Of a DNA stretch of 13,080 bases, positions 5,949-13,080 are shown piece by piece. The DNA lies in assembly GCA_035476635.1 (NCBI GenBank), contig DATILI010000264.1, positions 1 through 13,080 on the forward strand. The letters are read 5' to 3'. The stretch is from DATILI01 sp035476635 (GTDB lineage: Bacteria > Pseudomonadota > Gammaproteobacteria > Burkholderiales > Burkholderiaceae_C). Each line of letters opens with the position of its first letter. Position 1 is the stretch's first letter. A model generated the notes under the pieces. It saw only the letters and a program-made list of their open reading frames with translations. It was not told the DNA's origin and did not search any database. The translations under genes were made by a program, and so were the position numbers.

Positions 5949-8867
5949 TCAGGCCAGCGTACGCGCGATTTCCTTGATCTCGAAGAACTCCAGCACGTCA
6001 CCCACCTGGATGTCGTTGTAGTTCTTGATGTTCAGGCCGCACTCGAAGCTTTCCTTGACTTCCTTGACATCGTCCTTGAAGCGCTTGAGCGAGTCGAGTT
6101 CGCCGGTGTAGATCACCGCGTTCTCGCGCAGCAGGCGCAGTCGTGCCGTGCGGCGCACCAGGCCCGAGGTCACCATACAGCCGGCGATGGAGCCGATCTT
6201 GCTGACCTTGAACACCTGGCGGATTTCCGCGGTACCGATGACTTCTTCCTTCTTGTCCGGTGTCAGCATGCCCGACATGGCGGCCTTCAACTCGTCCACC
6301 GCGTCATAGATGATGCTGTAGTAGTTGATGTCGACGCCGTTGCCTTCGGCCAGCTTGCGCGCGCCTGCGTCGGCACGCACGTTGAAGCCGATCACCAGCG
6401 CCTTCGAAGCAATCGCCAGGTTGATGTCGGACTCGCTGATGCCGCCCACGGCCGCGTACACCAACTGCACCTTGACCTCGTCGGTCGAGAGCTTGAGCAG
6501 CGATTGCGCCAGCGCTTCCTGGGAGCCCTGCACGTCGGCCTTGACGATGATCGGCACCATCTTGACTTCGCCGGCGGTCATGTCGGTGAACATGTTCTCC
6601 AGCTTGGCGGCTTGCTGCTTGGCCAGCTTGGTGTTGCGGAACCTGCCGGCGCGGTAGGTCGCGATTTCGCGCGCACGGCGCTCGTCGGTCATCACCATGA
6701 ATTCATCGCCGGCTTGCGGCACTTCGGTCAGGCCCTGGATTTCCACGGGGATCGAGGGGCCGGCCGACTTGATGCTCTTGCCGTTTTCATCGAGCATGGC
6801 GCGCACGCGGCCATAGGTCTGGCCTGCCAGCACCACGTCGCCGGTCTTCAGCGTACCGGATTGAATCAGTACAGTCGCCACCGGGCCGCGGCCCTTGTCC
6901 AGTTGCGCTTCGATGACCAGGCCCTTGGCCATGGCATCGACCGGCGCCTTCAACTCCAGCACTTCGGCCTGCAGCAGCACCTGCTCGAGCAGGTCATCGA
7001 TGCCTTGGCCGGTCTTGGCCGACACAGACACGAACGGCGACTCGCCGCCAAACTCTTCAGGCACGACTTCCTCGACCACCAGCTCGTTCTTCACGCGCTC
7101 GGTGTTGGCATCCGGCTTGTCGATCTTGTTGATTGCCACGACGATCGGAACGCCAGCCGCTTTCGCGTGCTTGATGGCTTCCTTGGTCTGCGGCATCACG
7201 CCGTCGTCAGCCGCCACCACCAGGATCACGATGTCGGTGGCTTGCGCGCCGCGGGCTCGCATGGCGGTGAACGCTTCGTGGCCCGGGGTATCCAGGAACG
7301 AGATCATGCCGCGCGGCGTTTCCACATGGTAGGCACCGATGTGCTGGGTAATGCCGCCGGCTTCGCCAGCTGCCACCTTGGCGCGGCGGATGTAATCCAG
7401 CAGCGAGGTCTTGCCATGGTCAACGTGACCCATGACGGTGACCACCGGGGCGCGCGGCAGGGCTACGGCGTCCTGCTGCATCACTTCTTCTTCGGTGAAC
7501 GCTTCCGGATCGTCCAGCGCAGCGGTGACTGCCTTGTGGCCCATTTCCTCGACCACGATCATCGCCGTGTCCTGGTCCAGCGGCTGGTTGATGGTGACCA
7601 TCTGGCCCAGCTTCATCAGGTGCTTGATGACCTCGGAGGCCTTGACCGCCATCTTGTGCGCAAGCTCGGCAACGGTGATCGTTTCCGGCACATGCACTTC
7701 GATGATGCGTGCTTCCACCGGGGCGGCTTGCACATGCTCTTCGCGGTCGCGGTCGTTGCCACGGCGGCCCCGGGGGCCGGCGCGCCAGCTGTTGCGGCCC
7801 ACGCCGCCGCTGGAATCGCCGCGCGTCTTGATTTCCTTCTTCTTGGCGGGATCCCCAGCCCAGCTGGAAGACAGCTTGGCCGATTTGACCTCTTTGCCCG
7901 CGCCAGGCGCGGTGCTGCCGGGTGCCGCAGGGGCGCCCGGGCGCGCCACGGTCGAGCCCGTGGCGGGTTTGTGCAGCGTGCCCTTGACGCCCTTGGCATC
8001 GGCGGCAACGGCTTTGGCAACGGGCTTGACCGGCTCCGGCGGCTTGTGCGCCACCAGAACCTTCTTCGGCGCGGCCATCATCGAGCGGATGGCCGCAGCC
8101 TCCGCTTCGGCCTTGCGCCGACGCTCGCCCAGGTCGGCTGCGCGCGCGGTTTCCTCATCGGCACGGGCCTTGGACTCCGCAGCCGCCTTCTCACGTGCTT
8201 CGGTCTGCGCCTTGGCTTGCTGCTCCTTGGCCTGCGCTTCGGCACGTGCGGCGGCCTCTTCGGCTGCCGTGTCCTTGGCCGCAGGGCGCTCGGGCGACGG
8301 CGGCGGCTCGGCCGGGGCCTGCTTCTGCTGGGCCAGCGCCACGGCTGCGGCGGCCTCTTCGGCGGCCGCACGCTCGCGCGCTTGCGCTTCCTGCTCTTCA
8401 CGCAGGCGGCGCTTCTCGGCGAGTTCTTCTTCCTGGCGGCGGATCAGTTCGGCCTGGCGGCGCGCTTCTTCCTCGCGGCGTGCCAGTTCGGCATCGTCCA
8501 GCACCGGCGCAGCAGATGGCGCCTCAACCTCGGCCACAGACGTCTCCCCCGGCGCGTCGGCGCCGTCTTCACGTTTGACAAAGGTGCGCTTCTTGCGCAC
8601 TTCAACCTGGATAGTGCGGGCGCGCCCCGTGGCATCGGCCTGCTTGATCTCGCTGGTCGACTTCTTCACCAAGGTGATCTTCTTGCGTTCGACCGTGCTC
8701 GTGCCATGACTGGCCTGCAAGTATCCCAGCAGCTTTTGCTTGTCGGATTCGGACAGAGTGTCCGTCGTGGCACTCTTTGCGACACCCGCACTGCGCAGCT
8801 GCTCAAGCAGCGTGCTCGTGGATTTCTTGAGTTCGTTGGCAAACTCGGCAACTGTTGTACTGGACAT
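5949..8867 (-). CDS. infB: Translation initiation factor IF-2
   Basis: IF2 is the GTPase that recruits initiator fMet-tRNA to the 30S subunit and promotes subunit joining. The 972-residue protein is longer than E. coli IF2 (890). In order: a first IF2-N module (about 1-52); a linker with ITLVKKSTSEI and VEVRKKRTFVKRE (about 60-120); an Ala/Glu/Arg/Lys/Gln-rich, probably coiled or disordered stretch (about 140-275); a Gly/Arg-rich patch; a second IF2-N module (about 394-444). The G domain has GHVDHGKT at 480-487, DTPGH at 526-530 and NKIDK at 580-584, followed by domains II-IV, with the fMet-tRNA-binding C-terminal region around the GCMVTSG segment. It starts 24 bases after nusA with AAAGG as a modest ribosome-binding site. 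Alternative internal starts, known for E. coli infB, cannot be judged here. Confidence 0.98.
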   Translation of the reverse strand: MSSTTVAEFANELKKSTSTLLEQLRSAGVAKSATTDTLSESDKQKLLGYLQASHGTSTVERKKITLVKKSTSEIKQADATGRARTIQVEVRKKRTFVKREDGADAPGETSVAEVEAPSAAPVLDDAELARREEEARRQAELIRRQEEELAEKRRLREEQEAQARERAAAEEAAAAVALAQQKQAPAEPPPSPERPAAKDTAAEEAAARAEAQAKEQQAKAQTEAREKAAAESKARADEETARAADLGERRRKAEAEAAAIRSMMAAPKKVLVAHKPPEPVKPVAKAVAADAKGVKGTLHKPATGSTVARPGAPAAPGSTAPGAGKEVKSAKLSSSWAGDPAKKKEIKTRGDSSGGVGRNSWRAGPRGRRGNDRDREEHVQAAPVEARIIEVHVPETITVAELAHKMAVKASEVIKHLMKLGQMVTINQPLDQDTAMIVVEEMGHKAVTAALDDPEAFTEEEVMQQDAVALPRAPVVTVMGHVDHGKTSLLDYIRRAKVAAGEAGGITQHIGAYHVETPRGMISFLDTPGHEAFTAMRARGAQATDIVILVVAADDGVMPQTKEAIKHAKAAGVPIVVAINKIDKPDANTERVKNELVVEEVVPEEFGGESPFVSVSAKTGQGIDDLLEQVLLQAEVLELKAPVDAMAKGLVIEAQLDKGRGPVATVLIQSGTLKTGDVVLAGQTYGRVRAMLDENGKSIKSAGPSIPVEIQGLTEVPQAGDEFMVMTDERRAREIATYRAGRFRNTKLAKQQAAKLENMFTDMTAGEVKMVPIIVKADVQGSQEALAQSLLKLSTDEVKVQLVYAAVGGISESDINLAIASKALVIGFNVRADAGARKLAEGNGVDINYYSIIYDAVDELKAAMSGMLTPDKKEEVIGTAEIRQVFKVSKIGSIAGCMVTSGLVRRTARLRLLRENAVIYTGELDSLKRFKDDVKEVKESFECGLNIKNYNDIQVGDVLEFFEIKEIARTLA

Positions 8868-8891
8868 GTGTTATGCAACCTTTCATGACCG

Positions 8892-10388
8892 TTACTCTTG
8901 AGAAGCGGCGTCATTGGCAAACCAATGCTCGCGCGCCTTCATGATCAAAGCCGTGGCCTCATCCGCAGATTGGCCGGTGATTTCAGTGAGTTCGTCAACG
9001 GCCAGGTCGGCCAGGTCGTCGCGCGTGTGAACGGCGCTTTCGGCCAGCTTGGCGATCAGATCAGGCGTCAGGCCATCGAGGTCGCGCAGATCCTGCGACA
9101 CCTCTTCGACACTTTCTTCCTTGGCGATTTCCATCGTCAACAGTGCATCCTTGGCGCGTGAGCGCAGCTCGTTGACGGTGTCTTCGTCGAAGCTTTCAAT
9201 TTCCAGCATTTCCTGCAGCGGCACGTAGGCCACCTCTTCCAGGCTGGTGAAACCTTCGGAGATCAGGATGTCGGCGATTTCCTCGTCCACATCGAGCTTT
9301 TCCATGAACAGCTTGCGACTGGTGTCGGTCTCGGTCGCCTGCTTCTGCGCCGACTCGGCCGCATCCATGATGTTGATCTTCCAGCCCGTGAGGTCGGACG
9401 CGAGGCGCACGTTCTGGCCACCGCGGCCGATGGCGATGGCGAGGTTTTCCTCGTCGACCACCACGTCCATGGCATGCCGCTCCTCATCCACCACGATTGA
9501 AGACACATTGGCCGGAGCCAGCGCGCCGATCACGAATTGCGCCGGGTCTTCGCTCCACAGCACGATGTCCACGCGCTCGCCAGCGAGCTCGTTGGTCACC
9601 GCGTTGACACGGGTGCCGCGCACGCCGACGCAGGTACCGATCGGGTCGACCCGCTTGTCATGCGAGAGCACCGCGATCTTGGCGCGCGAGCCGGAGTCGC
9701 GGGCGCAGGACTTGATCTCCAGCAGGCCCTGCTCGATTTCCGGAACTTCCTGGCGGAACAGCTCGATCATGAATTCGGGTGCGGAGCGCGACAGGATGAT
9801 GGGGGCGCCGCGCAACGTGAGGTCCACCTCCATGATCATTGCGCGCACCCGGTCGCCGGAGCGCAGATTTTCCTTGGGGATCATCTCGTTGCGGCGCAGC
9901 CGGCCTTCAACGCGGCCGCTTTCCACGATGATGTCACCCTTGTCCATGCGCTTGACGGTGCCGACGAAGATCTTCTCGCCGCGCGACATGAAGTCGTTCA
10001 ACAGCATCTCGCGCTCGGCATCACGGATCTTCTGCAGGATGACCTGCTTGGCCGCCATGGCGCCGATGCGCCCGATCGGCACGGACTCGACACCCTCTTC
10101 GATGAACTCGCCCTCTTCCACATCGGCGATGCGCTCGCGCGCATCCATGAGAAGCTCTTCGGCATCGGGGTTTTGCAGCCCCGCTTCGTCGGGGACCACC
10201 AGCCAGCGGCGGAAGGTCTCGTAATTGCCACTGTCGCGGTCCACCGCGACGCGGATGTCCACCTCGCCTTTGTACAGCTTCTTCGTAGCCTGCGCCAGCG
10301 CCGCCTCGACGGCGCCGAAGACGATGTCACGCTCCACGTTCTTCTCACGTGAGATGGCCTCAACCAGCATCAACATTTCGCGATTCAT
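8892..10388 (-). CDS. nusA: Transcription termination/antitermination factor NusA
   Basis: NusA binds RNA polymerase and nascent RNA, promotes pausing and hairpin-dependent termination, and takes part in antitermination on rRNA operons. The 498-residue product matches the proteobacterial form. An N-terminal polymerase-binding domain covers about 1-130, with an S1 domain at about 136-200 (GTVKRMDKGDIIVESGRVEG). Two KH domains at about 230-350 have GVRG and GRGG loops. Two C-terminal acidic helical repeats follow at about 364-425 and 432-495, absent from many Gram-positive NusAs. The ATG at 10388 is preceded by AGGAG at 10402-10398 with 9-base spacing, lying inside the end of rimP; the rimP stop is one base away. 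E. coli nusA represses its own operon, which is relevant to the terminator in the rimP leader. Confidence 0.98.
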   Translation of the reverse strand: MNREMLMLVEAISREKNVERDIVFGAVEAALAQATKKLYKGEVDIRVAVDRDSGNYETFRRWLVVPDEAGLQNPDAEELLMDARERIADVEEGEFIEEGVESVPIGRIGAMAAKQVILQKIRDAEREMLLNDFMSRGEKIFVGTVKRMDKGDIIVESGRVEGRLRRNEMIPKENLRSGDRVRAMIMEVDLTLRGAPIILSRSAPEFMIELFRQEVPEIEQGLLEIKSCARDSGSRAKIAVLSHDKRVDPIGTCVGVRGTRVNAVTNELAGERVDIVLWSEDPAQFVIGALAPANVSSIVVDEERHAMDVVVDEENLAIAIGRGGQNVRLASDLTGWKINIMDAAESAQKQATETDTSRKLFMEKLDVDEEIADILISEGFTSLEEVAYVPLQEMLEIESFDEDTVNELRSRAKDALLTMEIAKEESVEEVSQDLRDLDGLTPDLIAKLAESAVHTRDDLADLAVDELTEITGQSADEATALIMKAREHWFANDAASQE

Positions 10389-10389
10389 G

Positions 10390-10956
10390 TCACGACTCTC
10401 CTACTGCCTTGGGCTTTCGCCCCTTGAAATCCACAATCGATGCGAGACGGGCTTCCCTGAGCTCATCCAACACAAACCCCAAGGCCTGCAACGGTGCAGG
10501 CATCCTCTTTTTACTGACCTTCTGGCCCGGCTTGGGCGCCGGCTCGTCGCTCCAGACGATCTGCCAGCCGCCCGCCTCAGCCCGCTCCAGCCGGCCGCGA
10601 AACTTTTTGCGCGTGGGGCTCACCTGGCCCGCGGCTGCGGCGCCCATCGGCGCCTTGAGCGTGATGTCGACCATCTCACCGACAAAACGCTCGAAATCCT
10701 TATCGTGACGTAACGGGCGATCGATACCGGGCGAGGACACCTCCAACCGCCTGTATTCCACCCCATCCACTTCGAGCGCGAACTGCAACTGGCGATTCAC
10801 CTTCTCGCAGTCCTCCACGTTGACGAATTGCTCGCTCCCCTGAACCCAGGGCAGATCGATCGTGACGCGCAAGAGGCCACCGGCGGAGCGTTCGATCTCC
10901 ACCAGGTCGTAGCCCAAGCCGGCTACGGTTTGTTCAACAATTTCTTGTAGTGCCAC
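10390..10956 (-). CDS. rimP: Ribosome maturation factor RimP
   Basis: RimP binds the 30S subunit during assembly and speeds incorporation of S12 and neighbouring proteins. The 188-residue protein begins with VEQTVAGLGYDLVEIE and continues with GGLLRVTIDLPW, the first alpha/beta domain. VNVEDCEKVNRQLQFALEVD and the YRRLEVSSPGIDRPLRHDKDFERFVG block are the most recognisable family motif. The SH3-like second domain follows, and a basic C-terminal extension (KKRMPAPLQALGFVLDELREARLAS) makes it longer than E. coli RimP (about 150), as is common in Burkholderiales. The start is a GTG at 10956, since no ATG precedes the conserved N-terminus. There is no clear Shine-Dalgarno. It is the first gene of the array; no tRNA-fMet (metY) gene precedes it as it does in E. 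coli. Identification is secure. Confidence 0.95.
   Translation of the reverse strand: MALQEIVEQTVAGLGYDLVEIERSAGGLLRVTIDLPWVQGSEQFVNVEDCEKVNRQLQFALEVDGVEYRRLEVSSPGIDRPLRHDKDFERFVGEMVDITLKAPMGAAAAGQVSPTRKKFRGRLERAEAGGWQIVWSDEPAPKPGQKVSKKRMPAPLQALGFVLDELREARLASIVDFKGRKPKAVGES
10398..10402 (-). promoter_or_regulatory. Strong ribosome-binding site of nusA
   Basis: AGGAG on the minus strand, 9 bases upstream of the nusA ATG and within the last codons of rimP. It is the best Shine-Dalgarno match in the rimP-to-typA run. That suggests nusA is translated more strongly than rimP, which has a GTG start and no clear site. Confidence 0.7.
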
Positions 10957-10996
10957 TTCGGTCTGTATTCGCGCTCTGTTACCAGGACTAAGCCGT

Positions 10997-11023
10997 CTCG
11001 TAGGTGGCCAGACTGCCCACGAA
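10997..11023 (-). other. Hairpin in the rimP leader
   Basis: On the minus strand, UUCGUGGG (11023-11016) pairs with CCUACGAG (11004-10997) as an 8-bp stem with two G-U pairs around an 11-base loop. No T-run follows, so it is not a terminator. It lies about 40 bases upstream of the rimP GTG. It could be part of a structured 5' leader, but chance folding at this GC content is quite possible. Confidence 0.3.
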
Positions 11024-11052
11024 GCAATCCGGCCTCAAAAGCAATCAGCCAT

Positions 11053-11078
11053 AAAAAAAGGGCGGTTAGTACCCGCCC
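11053..11078 (-). terminator. Rho-independent terminator between yejF and rimP
   Basis: On the minus strand, GGGCGG (11078-11073) and CCGCCC (11065-11060) form a perfect 6-bp GC stem with a 7-base loop, followed directly by seven Ts (11059-11053). This is a textbook intrinsic terminator. It lies about 62 bases after the yejF stop and about 100 bases before the rimP start. The simplest role is to end the ABC-transporter transcript. If the rimP promoter lies upstream of it (see the -10 candidate at 11098-11103), it would also act as an attenuator for the rimP-nusA-infB operon. Confidence 0.85.
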
Positions 11079-11097
11079 GTTTGGTCGTGAGCCTCAG

Positions 11098-11103
11098 ATT
11101 GTA
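11098..11103 (-). promoter_or_regulatory. Candidate -10 element for the rimP operon
   Basis: TACAAT on the minus strand is one base off the sigma-70 -10 consensus, in the yejF-rimP gap. The hexamer 17 bases upstream (AGGCCC) is not a -35 match, and no extended -10 TG is present. Transcription would start near 11091, upstream of the intrinsic terminator. No better -10/-35 pair was found between the terminator and rimP. Confidence 0.3.
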
Positions 11104-11104
11104 A

Positions 11105-11120
11105 CGCAATTGCGGCGCAA
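11105..11120. repeat. Overlapping short palindromes upstream of the candidate -10
   Basis: The segment contains a perfect 10-base palindrome, CGCAATTGCG (11105-11114). An 11-base inverted repeat, TTGCG-C-CGCAA on the minus strand (11110-11120), overlaps it. The segment ends one base from the TACAAT element, where a repressor or activator site could lie. A similar ATTGCGC string occurs in the yejF 3' end near 11154. No known operator is recognised. Confidence 0.4.
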
Positions 11121-11140
11121 GGGCCTTGATTCTTAAGGGA

Positions 11141-12763
11141 TTAGACCCATGAAATTGCGCTCGCGGCCACCAGCGCGCGGGTATAGGCATGCTGCGGTGC
11201 ATCCAAAACCCTTGTCGTCGGCCCGGATTCGACGATTTCGCCGTCGCGCATGACCAAAACCTCGTGTGCCATGGCCCGGATCACGTCCACATCGTGGGTA
11301 ATCAGCAAAAAACTCAGGGACCGCTCCCGCTGCAGGCGCTGCAGCAGTTGCAGCACTTGCTTCTGGATGGTCACATCCAGGGCGCTGGTGGGCTCATCGA
11401 GCACCAACAGTTGCGGATCGACGATCAGCGCCCGCGCAATGGCAAGGCGCTGGCGCTGGCCACCTGAAAACTCATGGGGATAGCGCGCCAGCAGGCCGGG
11501 AAACTGTGCCTCGCCCATGCCCACGTCGGCCAGCGCCTGCTCCACGCGCTGGCGCCGCCCCGCGAGCGGCAGCTCGGGCGCATGCACCAAGAGGCCCTCA
11601 CCCACGATTTCCTCCACGGTCATGCGCGGCGAAAGCGAAGAAAACGGGTCCTGGAACACCACCTGCACCGCGCGGCGGATGGCCTTGTTGGCCACGGCAT
11701 CGCGGCTCCAGGCCCGACCGGCCGCCTCCAGCCGTCCCTCGAATGGCTGCAGGCCGAGCGCGGCCAGCGCCAAGGTGGACTTGCCCGAACCGGATTCCCC
11801 CACAACGCCAAGGGTCTGGCCCGCCGGAATGCTGAAGTCCGCGCCCTGGACGGCGACAAACCGGTTGCGCCCGAACCAGCCGCGAATGCCCGGGATCGGG
11901 ATCGGGTAGCTCACGCGCAAGCCACTGGCCTGCATTACCGGCGCCGCGGCGGCATCGGCCGGGCGCTCCAGGCCATCGCGCGTGGGCCGGCTGTCGATCA
12001 GCCGTCGCGTATAGGCATGTTGGGGATTCGCAAAGACTTCGGTGACGGCACCCCGCTCCACGATATGGCCGTTTTCCATCACGGCGATACGGTCGGCGAA
12101 CTTGCGCACCAGGTTCAGGTCGTGCGTGATCATCAGCACGGCCATGCCGTTTTGCCGCTGCAGATCGGACAGCAAGTCCAGGATTTGCCCGCGCAAGCTG
12201 ACATCCAGCGCTGTGGTGGGCTCATCGGCCAGCAGCAGCCTGGGCTTGCAGGCCAGCGCCATCGAGATCATGGCGCGCTGGCGCTGGCCACCGCTCAACT
12301 GGTGCGGGAACGAACCGGCGCGCCGGGCGGGTTCGGGAATGCCGGTGCTGGCCAGCAACTCGACCGCTGCCTGCTCCGCCTGCCGGCGCGTCAACCCCTG
12401 CTTGAGCTCCAGCACTTCGGCGATCTGGTCGCCGATGGTGAACAAGGGGTTGAGCGCCGTCATCGGCTCCTGGAAGATCATGGCGATCTCCTGGCCCCGG
12501 ATGCCACGCAGTGCGTGCTCCGAAATCGACAGCAGGTCACGGCTTGCCACGGCGGACCGGTCGCCCGAAAAGGTTGCGGACCCGGCGATCTCGGCGTTCT
12601 GTACCAGGCGCAGCAGGCTCAAGGCCGTGACCGTCTTTCCGGAGCCGGATTCGCCCACGAGCGCCAGCTTTTCACCTGGCTGGATCATGAAATCAATGTC
12701 GTGCACAACCGGCTGGCCGCCGAAGGAGATGCGCAGGTTCTTGACGTCCAGCAATGCGGTCAT
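11141..12763 (-). CDS. yejF: Peptide-type ABC transporter, fused double ATPase (YejF-like)
   Basis: A 540-residue protein with two complete ABC ATPase domains, as in YejF of the YejABEF importer family, which takes up peptides including microcin C in E. coli. Domain 1 has Walker A GESGSGKT at 37-44, the signature LSGGQ at 156-160 and Walker B LLLADEPT with Asp180/Glu181. Domain 2 has Walker A GESGSGKS at 322-329, the signature FSGGQ at 432-436 and Walker B LLVLDEPT with Asp456/Glu457. Each domain ends in a PQHAYTR motif typical of oligopeptide/dipeptide ATPases. The ATG at 12763 overlaps the permease stop as ATGA and has GGAAGG seven bases upstream. An intrinsic terminator follows, so it is the last gene of its operon. 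Family is secure; the transported substrate is unknown, and dipeptide or glutathione-type importers have similar ATPases. Confidence 0.9.
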   Translation of the reverse strand: MTALLDVKNLRISFGGQPVVHDIDFMIQPGEKLALVGESGSGKTVTALSLLRLVQNAEIAGSATFSGDRSAVASRDLLSISEHALRGIRGQEIAMIFQEPMTALNPLFTIGDQIAEVLELKQGLTRRQAEQAAVELLASTGIPEPARRAGSFPHQLSGGQRQRAMISMALACKPRLLLADEPTTALDVSLRGQILDLLSDLQRQNGMAVLMITHDLNLVRKFADRIAVMENGHIVERGAVTEVFANPQHAYTRRLIDSRPTRDGLERPADAAAAPVMQASGLRVSYPIPIPGIRGWFGRNRFVAVQGADFSIPAGQTLGVVGESGSGKSTLALAALGLQPFEGRLEAAGRAWSRDAVANKAIRRAVQVVFQDPFSSLSPRMTVEEIVGEGLLVHAPELPLAGRRQRVEQALADVGMGEAQFPGLLARYPHEFSGGQRQRLAIARALIVDPQLLVLDEPTSALDVTIQKQVLQLLQRLQRERSLSFLLITHDVDVIRAMAHEVLVMRDGEIVESGPTTRVLDAPQHAYTRALVAASAISWV

Positions 12764-13080
12764 TTGTCGGCCTTCCGCGGGTCAAGCGCATCACGCAGCG
12801 CGTCGCCCATAAAGGTCAGAAGCAATAGAGTCACCACCAGGACGCCAAAGGTGGACAGCGAAATCCACCAGGCATCGATGTTGTTCTTGCCCTGCGCCAG
12901 CAGTTCGCCCAGCGAAGGCGTGCCAGGTGGCACACCGAGGCCGAGGAAATCCAGCGAAGTGAGCGCCAGGATCGATCCGCTCATGCGAAACGGCAGGAAG
13001 GTGACCACCGGCGTCATGCTGTTGGGCAGGATGTGGCGCCACATGATCCGGCTGTTGCCCACGCCGAGTGCGCGGGCGGC
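12760..13080 (-). CDS. yejE: ABC transporter permease, C-terminal part (YejE-like)
   Basis: The last 106 codons of an inner-membrane permease whose start lies beyond the right edge. The visible part begins in the cytoplasmic EAA loop (AARALGVGNSRIMWRHILPN), which contacts the ATPase. It continues through hydrophobic segments containing TPVVTFLPFRMSGSILALTSL and the LDFLGLGVPPGTPSLGELLAQG stretch, a hallmark of DppC/OppC/YejE-type permeases. The protein ends after a last membrane helix (about STFGVLVVTLLLLTFMGDAL) with DALDPRK. The final TGA overlaps the start of the double ATPase. A YejE-like assignment rests mainly on the adjacent fused ATPase; DppC-like subunits share these motifs. Confidence 0.82.
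   Translation of the reverse strand, partial: AARALGVGNSRIMWRHILPNSMTPVVTFLPFRMSGSILALTSLDFLGLGVPPGTPSLGELLAQGKNNIDAWWISLSTFGVLVVTLLLLTFMGDALRDALDPRKADK

Noticed and set aside
5924..6001. N-terminal extension of rbfA to the ATG at 6001
   Set aside because: The extra 26 residues match no RbfA N-terminus and would overlap the infB coding end by 53 bases. The ATG at 5923 gives a normal RbfA.
5883..8888. A stop-free frame of about 1,000 codons on the plus strand, opposite infB
   Set aside because: It is in exact register with the infB codons, so it stays open simply because infB lacks TTA, CTA and TCA codons, as expected in GC-rich coding sequence. The predicted product is rich in His (the complement of Val GTG codons) and resembles no family.
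9247..10352. Long plus-strand open frames opposite nusA
   Set aside because: Same explanation: antisense of a GC-rich, highly conserved gene. The translations are Ser/Arg- or His-rich low-complexity strings with no motif.
10957..11140. A tRNA (metY-like) or riboswitch upstream of rimP, as in the E. coli nusA operon
   Set aside because: No cloverleaf arms, GTTC-type T-loop or CCA end are visible. The hairpins present are a terminator and one short stem, and no known riboswitch core was recognised.
1..13080. CRISPR array, insertion sequence, prophage, toxin-antitoxin island or defence system
   Set aside because: No regularly spaced repeats, transposase, integrase or nuclease-like genes are present. 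All genes are core housekeeping, transport or metabolism; the only toxin-related name is ratA, which is a conserved core gene.

Overview
The window is GC-rich, densely packed proteobacterial chromosome. Gene order and protein sequences point to a betaproteobacterium of the order Burkholderiales, probably Comamonadaceae-like; the genus cannot be read from this sequence. Clues are the ratA/smpB divergence, rimP-nusA-infB-rbfA-truB followed directly by typA, a long two-module IF2 and a NusA with both C-terminal acidic repeats.

Layout: positions 1-248 (minus) hold the start of ratA, cut by the window edge and divergent from smpB (322-795, plus). From 10956 down to 799 (minus) runs an almost gap-free array of eight genes: rimP, nusA, infB, rbfA, truB, typA, an EamA/DMT-type membrane transporter and a 3-hydroxyisobutyryl-CoA hydrolase. 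Junctions are 1 to 25 bases or 4-base ATGA overlaps, so one long transcript with translational coupling is likely. It meets smpB tail to tail with 3 bases between stop codons. From the right edge down to 11141 (minus) lie the end of an ABC permease (YejE-like) and a double-ATPase protein (YejF-like), also joined by ATGA. The only sizeable intergenic region, 10957-11140, holds a clear minus-strand intrinsic terminator, a candidate -10 element upstream of it, overlapping palindromes and a second hairpin nearer rimP.

Function: the core is a translation and transcription block. RimP and RbfA mature the 30S subunit, IF2 starts translation, NusA controls elongation and termination, TruB makes pseudouridine 55 in tRNA, BipA/TypA is a ribosome-associated GTPase, and SmpB rescues stalled ribosomes with tmRNA. 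The two distal genes are metabolic or transport genes with no obvious translation role. The ABC genes are a separate peptide-type uptake unit.

I see no CRISPR array, insertion sequence, prophage, tRNA or rRNA, and no evidence of a new defence or mobile system. The points worth a second look are the architecture of the rimP-nusA leader (possible attenuation) and the non-translation genes at the end of the operon.
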